59,850 nt of DNA. Origin: Fictibacillus phosphorivorans (lineage in GTDB: Bacteria; Bacillota; Bacilli; Bacillales; Fictibacillaceae). A program made the position numbers and the translations under genes. The notes under the pieces are model-generated. The model worked only from the letters and a program-made list of their open reading frames with translations, ran no database searches and was not told the DNA's origin. Where the stretch lies: positions 1 through 59,850 of the forward strand of contig NZ_JAMBOR010000022.1 in NCBI RefSeq assembly GCF_023715845.1. The letters run 5' to 3'. Of the stretch, positions 8,533-16,665 are shown one piece after another; positions within the stretch are counted from its first letter, which is position 1, and each line of letters starts with the position of its first letter.

Positions 8533-9903
8533 TTGAAGGTCGTTATTATTGATCCGGGTCATGGAGGGAACGATCCTGGCGCGGTAAATCAGGGTAGTTT
8601 TGAAAAGACATATAATCTAGCAATCGCCAAAAAAATTCAAGCATATCTGCAGAACAACTATGAAGTGAAGGTATTGATGACCCGCAGCTCAGATACAACG
8701 GTTTCGTTAAAAGAAAGAACAGATTTTGCTAACAACCAAAAGGCAGATTTCTTTCTATCGATTCATCAAAACAGCGGCGGCGGTGAAGGTTTCGAAAGCT
8801 ATGTATATCCGAACGTTGGAGCTGAAACCAAAAAGATGCAAAACACCATACATGCTCGGACAGCAGAAGTGATGAGAAAATACGGAGCTAGAGACAGAGG
8901 AAAGAAGCAGGCGAATTTTCATGTTCTAAGAGAAACAAAGATGCCAGCGGTACTTTTAGAAGTATTGTTTATCGATAACGTCGCGAACCTTGCTCTATTA
9001 AACAGAACAGATTTTCAAAATGAAGTGTCTGCTGCAATTGCAACAGGGGTTGCTGAGGGTCTGTCATTAAAACAAAAACAGCAGGAACCGAAGAATCTTT
9101 TTATCGCGATAGCTGGAGCCTTTGAACAAAGGAAAAATGCGGAGGCAAGAGTTCAGTTCTTAGCAGACAAGAAGATTTCAGCGTTTATTGATGAAGTAGT
9201 AATAAACAACAAAAAATATTACAGAGTACAAGCAGGTGCTTTTCAAAAAAGAGAAAATGCTGAAACTCACATTGTGAAAATACGCGCTTTAGGGATTAAG
9301 GATGCCTATGTCATGGTAAAAGCTGAAGGAGGATCTGTTCCTGAACCACCTAAGCCAATACCTCCATCAGGTCTAACCATACAAGGACCAACATTGCTTT
9401 TAGCTGATGAACTAGAGAGATTTGTTAGTAAAATAAATCCGAATGCACCGCGATTAGCTGCACTATATGTTCAGATTGGGCAAGTATACGGCATCAGAGG
9501 AGATGTTGCATATGCACAAGCTGTTCATGAAACGGGATATTTTCGTTTTCAGGGAAGTGTAAAAGCTTCTCAAAATAATTTTGCAGGAATCGGTGCAACT
9601 GGAAAAGAAGAAGCAGCAACGTTTAAAACACCAGAAGTAGGTGTGTTGGCTCATATCCAACATCTCTATGCATATAGCTCCACAGAGGCTTTACCGAAAG
9701 AATACCCTTTGGTTGATCCGAGGTTCAATCTCGTTCAAAGAGGTAGTGCAAAGACATGGAATCAATTAAATGGAAAGTGGGCAGTTCCGGGTACAAATTA
9801 CAGCAATATGATTCTTGGAATCTATAAATCAATGCTTAATGATGCAAAAGGGACTATAGAACAAAGGATAAATCAGATAGACAAGCAATTAAAAGAAATT
9901 TAA
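8533..9903 (+). CDS. CwlC-like amidase with SPOR and glucosaminidase domains
   Basis: Bifunctional cell-wall hydrolase of 456 residues. Residues 1-190 are an Amidase_3 (N-acetylmuramoyl-L-alanine amidase) domain with zinc ligands His10, Glu24, His78 and catalytic Glu143, very close to the mother-cell lysin CwlC. Residues about 190-275 hold two SPOR-type repeats (FIAIAGAFEQRKNAEAR, YYRVQAGAFQKRENAE) that bind denuded glycan. Residues about 285-456 form a glucosaminidase-like domain with Glu333 in AQAVHETGYF. There is no signal peptide, as in CwlC, which acts when the mother cell lyses. The start is TTG, 5 nt after AAGGTG; an ATG eight codons upstream has no ribosome binding site. Confidence 0.87.
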   Translation: MKVVIIDPGHGGNDPGAVNQGSFEKTYNLAIAKKIQAYLQNNYEVKVLMTRSSDTTVSLKERTDFANNQKADFFLSIHQNSGGGEGFESYVYPNVGAETKKMQNTIHARTAEVMRKYGARDRGKKQANFHVLRETKMPAVLLEVLFIDNVANLALLNRTDFQNEVSAAIATGVAEGLSLKQKQQEPKNLFIAIAGAFEQRKNAEARVQFLADKKISAFIDEVVINNKKYYRVQAGAFQKRENAETHIVKIRALGIKDAYVMVKAEGGSVPEPPKPIPPSGLTIQGPTLLLADELERFVSKINPNAPRLAALYVQIGQVYGIRGDVAYAQAVHETGYFRFQGSVKASQNNFAGIGATGKEEAATFKTPEVGVLAHIQHLYAYSSTEALPKEYPLVDPRFNLVQRGSAKTWNQLNGKWAVPGTNYSNMILGIYKSMLNDAKGTIEQRINQIDKQLKEI

Positions 9904-9927
9904 GCCGGATAATTTCCGGCTTTTTTG
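9904..9927 (+). terminator. Terminator of the autolysin gene
   Basis: GCCGGA (9904-9909) pairs with TCCGGC (9915-9920), directly followed by six T. It starts one base after the stop codon. Confidence 0.85.
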
Positions 9928-9985
9928 TTTGTGAAAGAAAGTATTCAACAAAATAGGGAAGTGAAAGGATTAATGAATAAAAGTC

Positions 9986-10234
9986 TTACGCGTTATAAGA
10001 AGCAAAAAGCCCTGAAGAGAGAATCTTCTCTTTCAGGTGAGTACTTGGAGGATCACAGATGATTTCAATCGGTTCATCTGGATAGATAGAGAGTGCAATA
10101 ATACCTAAGAAACTCTTTCCATCAGCTGTACGGTCTCCTTTTTTGATATAAACCTTTTCTTGAAAACTGCCTGTAAGTTCCACAAGTTTTGCAGCCCGGT
10201 CTGCAAAAATGGGTGCAGTTGCTTTTACAATCAT
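9986..10234 (-). CDS. HPr-like protein lacking the phospho-histidine (A)
   Basis: An 82-residue protein alignable with the PTS phosphocarrier HPr: IFADRAA stands where HPr has IHARPA, and DGKSFLGIIAL where HPr has LKSIMGVMSL. The phosphorylated His15 is thus Phe, and the neighbouring Arg and Pro are also changed, while the regulatory Ser46 position is kept. It cannot carry PTS phosphate; a Crh-like regulatory role through the serine is possible. AAAGGAGG lies before the ATG chosen; an upstream in-frame start has none. Its promoter region is shared with the divergent TVP38 gene. Confidence 0.72.
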   Translation of the reverse strand: MIVKATAPIFADRAAKLVELTGSFQEKVYIKKGDRTADGKSFLGIIALSIYPDEPIEIICDPPSTHLKEKILSSGLFASYNA

Positions 10235-10325
10235 AATAAAACCTCCTTTGCCAATCACACATATGTATGGATATGTGCAGAAGAAGGAAAAATGCTTATT
10301 AAATGAGATTTTTTATGGAGGAATT

Positions 10326-10979
10326 ATGAAAATCACTAAAAAATGGATGCTCATCATCTTTAGTGGGGTTATTTTAGTCTTATTGATCGTGTGGCTGCAA
10401 CGAAACTATAAAGGGTTTAGTCCTCAAGAATTTAGAAATTGGATCATGCAATGGGGGTTATTGGCACCGTTCCTTTTTATCTTGCTCTATACCTTCAGGC
10501 CTTTAGTTTTATTTCCGTCCTCGATATTCGCCATAACAAGTGGCCTTTCTTTTGGTTTTTACTGGGGTTGTTTGTATACGTATCTCGGGTCGCTAGGAGG
10601 TGGGCTGATCACTTATTATGCGGTTAATCGGTTTGGACAATTTAAGAAATATAAGCAATGGAAAAATGAAAGGTATAATAAAATACGCAGCAATATTGAG
10701 AGAGAAGGGTTTCGTTATGTATTGCTGCTGAGGCTGCTTCCTATATTGAACTTTGATCTTGTAAGCTATCTAACGGCGATTACGAAAGTGAAATTTAAAG
10801 ATTATGCGATTGCGACAGCAATTGGAATAATTCCGGGAACGATCGCTTATACCTATCTGGGGACTTCTATGACAGCTCAAAGCAAGGAAGTCATCTGGAT
10901 CGGAACAACCTTGCTTTTTGTGATTGTAGGATTACCATTGGTTTTTAAAAAGAGGATGAAGACAAGAGTTGGATTATAA
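10326..10979 (+). CDS. TVP38/TMEM64 (DedA-superfamily) membrane protein
   Basis: A 217-residue inner-membrane protein with an N-terminal hydrophobic segment, a re-entrant region (FRPLVLFPSSIFAITSG), GLSFGFYWGCLYTYLGSLGGGLITYYAVNRFG, then LLRLLPILNFDLVSYLTAITKVKFKDYAIATAIGIIPGTIAYTYLG typical of the VTT domain. Related proteins act in lipid translocation or membrane homeostasis; the specific role here is unknown. TGGAGGAATT precedes the ATG; the longer frame would overlap the divergent gene. It lies between two small HPr-like genes on the other strand. Confidence 0.87.
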   Translation: MKITKKWMLIIFSGVILVLLIVWLQRNYKGFSPQEFRNWIMQWGLLAPFLFILLYTFRPLVLFPSSIFAITSGLSFGFYWGCLYTYLGSLGGGLITYYAVNRFGQFKKYKQWKNERYNKIRSNIEREGFRYVLLLRLLPILNFDLVSYLTAITKVKFKDYAIATAIGIIPGTIAYTYLGTSMTAQSKEVIWIGTTLLFVIVGLPLVFKKRMKTRVGL

Positions 10980-10989
10980 ATTGAATGGA

Positions 10990-11250
10990 TTAATATGCTG
11001 TGTCTTTAGTGATGGTATTCATAGCTGATTCAGCATCTGCTCCTTCAACGATATACAGAAAAGAATCGCCTTCTTTTAAAGTAAGGAAAAATGACACGAG
11101 CTGGGAAAGTCCTGATGCGTGAACGGTATGGCCGTTTTTAGACAAAAAAAGCTGACTATTAATAGATTTAGCGGTTTGCATAATTTCAAGAGCTTTTTCT
11201 ACGGTATATTTTGCTGTAACTTTAACTTTTTTTGAACAAATCTGTTTCAT
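10990..11250 (-). CDS. HPr-like protein lacking the phospho-histidine (B)
   Basis: An 86-residue protein with an HPr-like pattern: VKVTAKYTVEKALEIMQTAKSI for the first helix, NGHTVHASGLSQLVSFFLTLKEGD for the second part, and EGADAESAMNTI, close to HPr SGADENDALNAL. The catalytic His15 position carries no histidine, and the Ser46 region is rearranged (HASGLSQL). CAGGAGGG precedes the ATG used. It ends 11 bp from the convergent TVP38 gene. It is distinct from copy A and probably an old paralogue; function unknown. Confidence 0.65.
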   Translation of the reverse strand: MKQICSKKVKVTAKYTVEKALEIMQTAKSINSQLFLSKNGHTVHASGLSQLVSFFLTLKEGDSFLYIVEGADAESAMNTITKDTAY

Positions 11251-11390
11251 GTTTATAGCCCTCCTGTGGTTGTTGATTGCTGATATATTTCCCACTATTT
11301 CAAAAGGCGAAACAGGGTATATAGTCCTAAACTTTATATGAACCTAAGACTTTTTGACTAAAAGTTTAATTTTTATCCTTGGAACTTTGC

Positions 11391-11431
11391 TAAAAAAGAG
11401 TACCATCTCCTTTTAAGGGAGACGATACTCT
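11391..11431 (-). terminator. Terminator of swrC
   Basis: AGAGTACCATCTCC (11397-11410) pairs with GGGAGACGATACTCT (11417-11431) with a small internal mismatch; on the reverse strand it is followed by six T. It lies 8 bp past the swrC stop. Confidence 0.85.
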
Positions 11432-11438
11432 TTTCTCT

Positions 11439-14400
11439 TTATGCAGAAGTTTTTTCTTTTTCACGTTTGGCCTGTCTTCTAAAGAACAATTCGTAAAGCA
11501 CTGGGACAATGATTAATGTTAGCAGAGTGGAAGTAGTGAGTCCTCCGATAACGACAATCGCCAGTCCTTTTGAAATCAAAGTTCCAGAAGAAGTAGTCAA
11601 TGCGAGCGGTATAAGGGCTGCAATGGTAGCAAATGCCGTCATTAAGATTGGTCTTAGACGTGTTTTTCCTGCTTCCAGAAGTGCTTCGCGCACTGGCATG
11701 CCCTTGATTTCTCTGTTTTGTCCAATACGATCTACTAATACGATCGCGTTTGTTGTTACGATACCGATCAGCATCAATATTCCGATCATCGCACTTACAG
11801 ATAGTGGTTCATTGATTAAGAACAATCCACCGATTGCCCCGATAGGAACAAATAATAGAGAAGAAAGGATAATAAACGGTATACGTGCACGGCCAAATGT
11901 AATCAGCATCGTCAAGTATACGAGGCCGATCGCAACCAGCATGGCCAGACCGAGATCTTTAAACGTATCCATTGTTTCTTCGCTTCCGCCCCCACCCTCA
12001 GTTGATACAGAGGATGGCAGATCAACATTATCTTCTACACCTTTAATAACATCTTGTGTAACTTTTTGAACATTGTCTCCTTTTACTTGTGCAGAGACTT
12101 GCGCATAGACTTTACCATCAAGTTTTTGGATAGCAGTTACCGTTTCTTTTTCAGATACCTCTGCAACATCAGAAATCTTTACAGGGCCAGATGATCCAAA
12201 GACGGTAAGGTTTTTAATTTCATCCAGAGATTTTACTTCTTCATCATACTCAACTCTTACGTTCTTTTCATCACCATCAAGAGTCAATTCCCCGACTTCA
12301 ACTGGCTTCGTAACATCAGAGACTGCACCAAGAACAGCGAATCCTGAGACACCTTTATCAGCTGCTTTTTCTGTATCGATATCAACAGCCCATTGCTTCT
12401 GTGTGTCCCTAAAATTATTTGATACGTATTTGATAGAATCAAGGGTCTTCATATATTCTTCAACTTCAGCTGCTGCCTTTTGAAGGTCGTCTAGATTATT
12501 TGAATAAAGATCGATGTTCACTTCATTATTAGAAGGCGGTCCTCCACTTGAAACTTCTTGAACGCTAAGTTTGGTTCCTTTTGCTTTTTCATCTGTAATC
12601 TCTTTTATTCCAGCTTCTAATTCTTTCAATTCTTTTTCAAGATTTGCTTCTTTTTTAAGATTAATAAAATAGTTGGCTACGTTCTGACGTTTTAGGCCAG
12701 TTTGGAAATCACGAGAACCGACACCTGCTGTAACATCTTTGATTGTATCCCGTCCCGCTAAATATTCCTCTACTTCGAGTGAAATTTCATTCGTTTTAGA
12801 AACATTCGTACTTGCTGGAAGTTCTACATTGACGGTTAATGTTTTCTGCTCTTCGTTTGGAAGGAACACCATGCCGAGTTTGGTTGCAAGGAAGAATGAA
12901 CCGCCGAGTAAGACAAAGGATGTAACGAGAACGATGATCTTATGGTTCAGTGAAGCTCTAATCAATTTTTCATAGCCACGCTGCAAAGGACCATCATTTT
13001 TTTCTGGTTTTACCTTTTTAAATGCATATTTTGCAAGAATAGGAACGATTGTAACGGCTACGATTAATGACGCCAACAAAGCGAAAACAACGGTTAAAGC
13101 AAATGGAAGGAAAAATTCTCCCGTTATACCGCCGACGAGTCCGAGCGGTAAGAAAACGACTACGGTTGTAATGGTCGAGGACACGATCGCTTTTAAAATT
13201 TCACGCGTAGAATCAATAATTAATGCATCACGGTCATATGCACCATCGGCTTTCCTGATTCGTCTAAATATATTTTCGATAACTACGATACTATCATCTA
13301 CTACACGTCCGACAGCAACTGCCATTCCGCCAAGTGTCATAATGTTAAGTGTAATATCAAGACGGTCTAGAAAAACGGCTGATACTAGCAAGGAAAGCGG
13401 AATAGATATAATTGCAATAATGGTTGCACGGAAGTTTCTTAAGAAGATAAGCACAGCAAGTGACGCAAAAATGGCACCGAAAAGTCCTTCTTTAACTAAC
13501 GTATTTACAGAATCTTTAATGCCCTCTGCCTGTCCGAAACCTATTGCATAATTTAACTTATCGTCATATTTTTCTTTATTCAGAACTTCAATAACTTTTT
13601 CTGCTACTTCAACCGTATTGGCATCTTGTTTTTTAGTAACTGCCATAGAAAGAGAAGATTTTTGGTTGTAGCGTGTAATCTCATTTACATCTTCTGTCTC
13701 TTTGATCTCAGCAAAATCTCCAAGTTTCATTGGTGCTGCAGGTGTTTGAGCTTGCATAGGTGCTCCTTCACCTCCGGCAGCAGGGGGTCCGCCGCCTTCT
13801 TTAGGTGCTTGTGAGCCACCTGGGGGTGCTGATGGAGCTCTTGCTGCGCCAGATATCGTAATTTCCTTTAATTCTGTAATCGTATCCACCGCTTCTTCTA
13901 CACGGACGGGGACTGTACTAGAATCGTCTGTCACGGTTCCTGCTGGGAATGAGAGGTTTCGGCTATCAATGGCGTCTTTGACAGCGTTAAGAGTAACACC
14001 AGCTTGGTTTGCTTTTTCACGATTGAGTGTGATGGAGACGAAGGTCTCTTTTACACCGCCGACAGATACGTTATTAATACCCTGAATTTTCTTTAGTTCA
14101 GGTACGAGTTCGCTGTTAACAAAGGCTTGAATATCTTCGCCTTCCTTTTCTGGGAACAAGGAGATGTTATAGATCGGAATGGTACCGAATGAAAAGCGGC
14201 TTACATCTGTCTCAACAGAGTCTGGAAGAACCGTTTCGGAAACAATGGAATTTACTTGTTCTTCAATCTCATCCATGTTTGCGGAAAAAGGAAAATCCAT
14301 ACTGATGATCGAAACACTCTCAAGTGAAGAGCTTTTTACAGACTTAACATCTTCAACTTGTTTTAACTGCGTTTCAAGCTTGTCCGTAACTTGCTTATTT

Positions 14401-14579
14401 ACATCCTCAGGCGAAGCTCCAGGGTATACCGTCTGGATCGTTAACTGAGGAAACTCTACATTAGGAAGCAGATCAACTTTTAAATTTGTGAACGAAAGAA
14501 CACCGCTCACGATTAATAAAAACGAAAAGATAAATATTGCTACCGGGTTCTTCAAACTAAACTTTGTTAGCCAGTTCAT
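11439..14579 (-). CDS. swrC: RND family exporter SwrC (AcrB/HAE1 type)
   Basis: Proton-driven multidrug or surfactant exporter of the inner membrane; in B. subtilis SwrC (YerP) gives surfactin self-resistance and is needed for swarming. The 1046-residue protein has the RND plan: TM1 at the N-terminus, two large periplasmic-type loops, and TM4 with GGMAVAVGRVVDDSIVVIENIFR holding the proton-relay aspartates. The second half repeats the pattern with MLIGIVTTNAIVLVDR. An unusual Pro/Gly/Ala-rich insert of about 40 residues (encoded near 13727-13850) lies in the first loop. Start: ATG after GGGAGAGG. It diverges from a broken PadR regulator gene that probably once controlled it. Confidence 0.9.
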   Translation of the reverse strand: MNWLTKFSLKNPVAIFIFSFLLIVSGVLSFTNLKVDLLPNVEFPQLTIQTVYPGASPEDVNKQVTDKLETQLKQVEDVKSVKSSSLESVSIISMDFPFSANMDEIEEQVNSIVSETVLPDSVETDVSRFSFGTIPIYNISLFPEKEGEDIQAFVNSELVPELKKIQGINNVSVGGVKETFVSITLNREKANQAGVTLNAVKDAIDSRNLSFPAGTVTDDSSTVPVRVEEAVDTITELKEITISGAARAPSAPPGGSQAPKEGGGPPAAGGEGAPMQAQTPAAPMKLGDFAEIKETEDVNEITRYNQKSSLSMAVTKKQDANTVEVAEKVIEVLNKEKYDDKLNYAIGFGQAEGIKDSVNTLVKEGLFGAIFASLAVLIFLRNFRATIIAIISIPLSLLVSAVFLDRLDITLNIMTLGGMAVAVGRVVDDSIVVIENIFRRIRKADGAYDRDALIIDSTREILKAIVSSTITTVVVFLPLGLVGGITGEFFLPFALTVVFALLASLIVAVTIVPILAKYAFKKVKPEKNDGPLQRGYEKLIRASLNHKIIVLVTSFVLLGGSFFLATKLGMVFLPNEEQKTLTVNVELPASTNVSKTNEISLEVEEYLAGRDTIKDVTAGVGSRDFQTGLKRQNVANYFINLKKEANLEKELKELEAGIKEITDEKAKGTKLSVQEVSSGGPPSNNEVNIDLYSNNLDDLQKAAAEVEEYMKTLDSIKYVSNNFRDTQKQWAVDIDTEKAADKGVSGFAVLGAVSDVTKPVEVGELTLDGDEKNVRVEYDEEVKSLDEIKNLTVFGSSGPVKISDVAEVSEKETVTAIQKLDGKVYAQVSAQVKGDNVQKVTQDVIKGVEDNVDLPSSVSTEGGGGSEETMDTFKDLGLAMLVAIGLVYLTMLITFGRARIPFIILSSLLFVPIGAIGGLFLINEPLSVSAMIGILMLIGIVTTNAIVLVDRIGQNREIKGMPVREALLEAGKTRLRPILMTAFATIAALIPLALTTSSGTLISKGLAIVVIGGLTTSTLLTLIIVPVLYELFFRRQAKREKEKTSA

Positions 14580-14604
14580 AGGTTCCTCTCCCACGTTTAG
14601 ATTA

Positions 14605-14619
14605 ATATGTCACATATGT
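14605..14619. promoter_or_regulatory. Possible PadR operator upstream of swrC
   Basis: ATATGTCACATAT (14605-14617) is a perfect inverted repeat around a central C and overlaps ACATATGT (14612-14619). ATGT/ACAT half-sites are usual for PadR regulators. It lies 26-40 bp before swrC, in the region shared with the padR pseudogene. Confidence 0.4.
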
Positions 14620-14712
14620 ATAAATATAATATAATAAATGTATCAGTTTTATATCAAGTTTATTATATGAAATGTATGTTACAATTCAATTCATGAGAAA
14701 GAAGGATAACAA

Positions 14713-15246
14713 ATGGCGTTACGTTACGCGCTGTTAGGTTTATTAGCAAAGAATGAAGCGACAGGTTATGAGCTTAAACAGTAATTTAAAGAAACAATTA
14801 TCCATACTTGCACAGCCCATCATACCCAGATTTACCGTGAACTTCTTAAGATGGAAGAAGAAAAGCTGGTGGAATCAAAAATTATTCAACAAACGGATTA
14901 TCCAGATAAAAAAATATATAAGATAACCGACAAAGGCTTTGAACTCCTGCTCGAATGGATGCTGAACAAGTCTGTAAACGTTCCTAAACTGAAGGACGCT
15001 CTGCTCTTAAGAGTCTCTATGTTTCATTTTATCCCGGTAGGACAGGCGATTGCCTTTCTTGAAAAAGCAAGGAACACCACTAGAGGGGACTCTTGATGAC
15101 CAGATGAACATTTTCCCAATGGTACTTATAAGGAAAAAGAACTTGGAGAATATTTAACAAGTGAACTTGGGATCCGTTACATGGAGAGCTGGCTGTCCTG
15201 GTGTGATTGGGCGATAGATGTTTTAAAAAAGAAAGGTGAGTCTTAA
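14713..15246 (+). pseudogene. PadR family transcriptional regulator, broken
   Basis: The reading frame starts well (AAGGATAAC then ATG; MALRYALLGLLAKNEATGYELKQ, the PadR winged-helix opening) but codon 24 is TAA (14782-14784) where a glutamine is expected. The wing (HTQIYRELLKMEEEKLVES, then YKITDKGFELLLEW) continues in the same frame. Around 15060-15115 there are tandem TGA codons (15094-15099) with the expected LDDQM residues readable in another frame, so a local frameshift is compensated nearby. The PadR C-terminus (SELGIRYMESWLSWCDWAIDVLKKKG) is then intact to 15246. At least two separate lesions make this a real pseudogene. Remnant 14851-15096 might still be translated but lacks half the DNA-binding domain. 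Confidence 0.85.
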
Positions 15247-15249
15247 TTT

Positions 15250-15588
15250 ATGAAAATCGAGTTTACTGATGCAGCGTTGGAAAGGCTGCAAAACAAAATA
15301 AAGGGTAAAAAGGGATTTCTAAAATTGAAGCATGATACAGAAGGTTGCGGATGTATAGTAAGTGGTGTTTCAGCACTCTGGCTGATTGATCAACCGGAAG
15401 ATAATGATACACAAATCTATACCAACGGACCAGATCTTTATTTAGATTACAACACGGAGGTTTTCTTTGACGAAAAAATGACGATCGATGCACCGGCCGG
15501 TAATCATTTTTCTTTAAAGAGTCCTGGAGAAATCTTAAACCCTGCAATGAAATATTACGATAAAACCGAGCAAAACACGGGCAGCTAA
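15250..15588 (+). CDS. yqkB: HesB/IscA-like iron-sulfur family protein YqkB
   Basis: A 112-residue cytoplasmic protein of the HesB-like fold: FTDAALERLQ opening, KLKHDTEGCGCIVSGVSALWLI with a GCGC motif, and a C-terminal LDYNTEVFFDEKMTIDA. It resembles B. subtilis YqkB. Unlike true IscA it lacks the C-terminal CGCG pair, so cluster assembly as such is not certain. The Shine-Dalgarno is the end of the padR remnant (AAAGGTGAG), only 3 nt separating the genes, so they were once co-transcribed. Confidence 0.75.
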   Translation: MKIEFTDAALERLQNKIKGKKGFLKLKHDTEGCGCIVSGVSALWLIDQPEDNDTQIYTNGPDLYLDYNTEVFFDEKMTIDAPAGNHFSLKSPGEILNPAMKYYDKTEQNTGS

Positions 15589-15607
15589 TAAGCCCGTGTT
15601 TTTCTTT
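15574..15607 (+). terminator. Terminator of yqkB
   Basis: AACACGGGC (15574-15582) pairs perfectly with GCCCGTGTT (15592-15600), followed by T-rich sequence. It overlaps the yqkB stop region and lies between convergent yqkB and the HMG-CoA lyase gene. Confidence 0.85.
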
Positions 15608-15614
15608 TTAGTGA

Positions 15615-16520
15615 TTATTTCTGAACGGCATTTTGCTGTAGACCGAATTGTTTGCTTGATACGGGTTTTGAAAGGAGCAGTGAAATAAATGCAGAGGCTT
15701 CTAAGAGTTTATCAAGCTGTATACCCGTAGAGATTTCCATTTGGGACAGCATGTAGACGACATCTTCGGAAGCAACGTTTCCTGAAGCTCCTGGAGCAAA
15801 AGGACAGCCTCCAAGTCCTCCAGCTGATGTATCAAATCGATCTATACCCGCTTGCATACTCGCAAAGATATTTGCAAGGGCCATACCGCGAGTATCGTGA
15901 AAATGTCCGGTTAATAGGGTAGTAGAGCGCAGGTGGTGCTTTAGTAAAGAAAACAGTTCAAAACTTTCAATGGGATTGGCCATTCCAATCGTATCTGCCA
16001 CGCTGAGTTCATCAACACCCATTTCCTCAAAATCCTGGCATATCTTTAAAACAGCATACTCATCTATTTTTCCTTCAAACGGACAATAAAAGCTTGTAGA
16101 GATACAAGCTCTTACAAAATACCCTTTTCGTTTCAGGTCATCAATCTGTGGTCTTAATTCGTTCATGCTTTCATCAGTCGTCTTATTGATATTTTTTTGG
16201 TTAAAAGTATCACTGACACCAACAAAAACAGCAATGTGTTTCACTCCGGCGTCGACTGCCAAATCGATTCCTTTTTTATTTGGAGCTAAAACAAAATTAC
16301 GTAAGTCATCCATACAGTCTTCAATAATTGTCCCAGCATCCTGCATCTGAGGGACCCACTTCGGTGAAACAAAAGAGGTGAGCTCCATCTCTTGAAAACC
16401 AGCATTTTTTAAAAGGGATATGAAATGAATTTTATCTTTAGTAGTTATAAAGTTTTTTTCGTTCTGAAGTCCGTCCCGCGGGCCGACTTCGATCAGAGTG
16501 ACTCTCTCGGGTAGTTCCAT
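15615..16520 (-). CDS. yngG: Hydroxymethylglutaryl-CoA lyase
   Basis: Cleaves HMG-CoA to acetoacetate and acetyl-CoA, the last step of leucine breakdown. The 301-aa TIM-barrel protein has the HMGL-like marks EVGPRDGLQNEK (5-17), ELTSFVSPKWVPQM, GHFHDTRGMALAN with metal ligands, and the lyase signature GGLGGCPFAPGASGNVASED with the catalytic cysteine. AAGGAGG precedes the ATG at a long 13-nt spacing. It is divergent from the acetoacetate-use genes; its product acetoacetate is exactly the substrate of ScoAB, so the two transcripts form one pathway. Confidence 0.92.
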   Translation of the reverse strand: MELPERVTLIEVGPRDGLQNEKNFITTKDKIHFISLLKNAGFQEMELTSFVSPKWVPQMQDAGTIIEDCMDDLRNFVLAPNKKGIDLAVDAGVKHIAVFVGVSDTFNQKNINKTTDESMNELRPQIDDLKRKGYFVRACISTSFYCPFEGKIDEYAVLKICQDFEEMGVDELSVADTIGMANPIESFELFSLLKHHLRSTTLLTGHFHDTRGMALANIFASMQAGIDRFDTSAGGLGGCPFAPGASGNVASEDVVYMLSQMEISTGIQLDKLLEASAFISLLLSKPVSSKQFGLQQNAVQK

Positions 16521-16665
16521 CTTTTAATAAATTCCTCCTTGAAACCGTTTTCTTTTTCTTATTTTAACTGTAAAAAATCTCAGGTTGCAACACTTTTGAA
16601 AGGTTATGTTATGATATAAAGGAATTTTCAGAAATTTTTTCGTATTAAAGAGGAGGATACTACAC

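Noticed and set aside
9973-10062. 29-codon forward frame with GTGAAAGGA before an ATG
   Set aside because: Most of it lies antisense to the 3' end of the HPr-like gene A, its product is charged and featureless, and no promoter is seen.
11509-13551. Reading frames of 60-190 codons opposite swrC
   Set aside because: They have no ribosome binding sites, show the Ile/Ser/Thr-rich composition of antisense reading of membrane-protein codons, and the sense frame is a full-length RND exporter.
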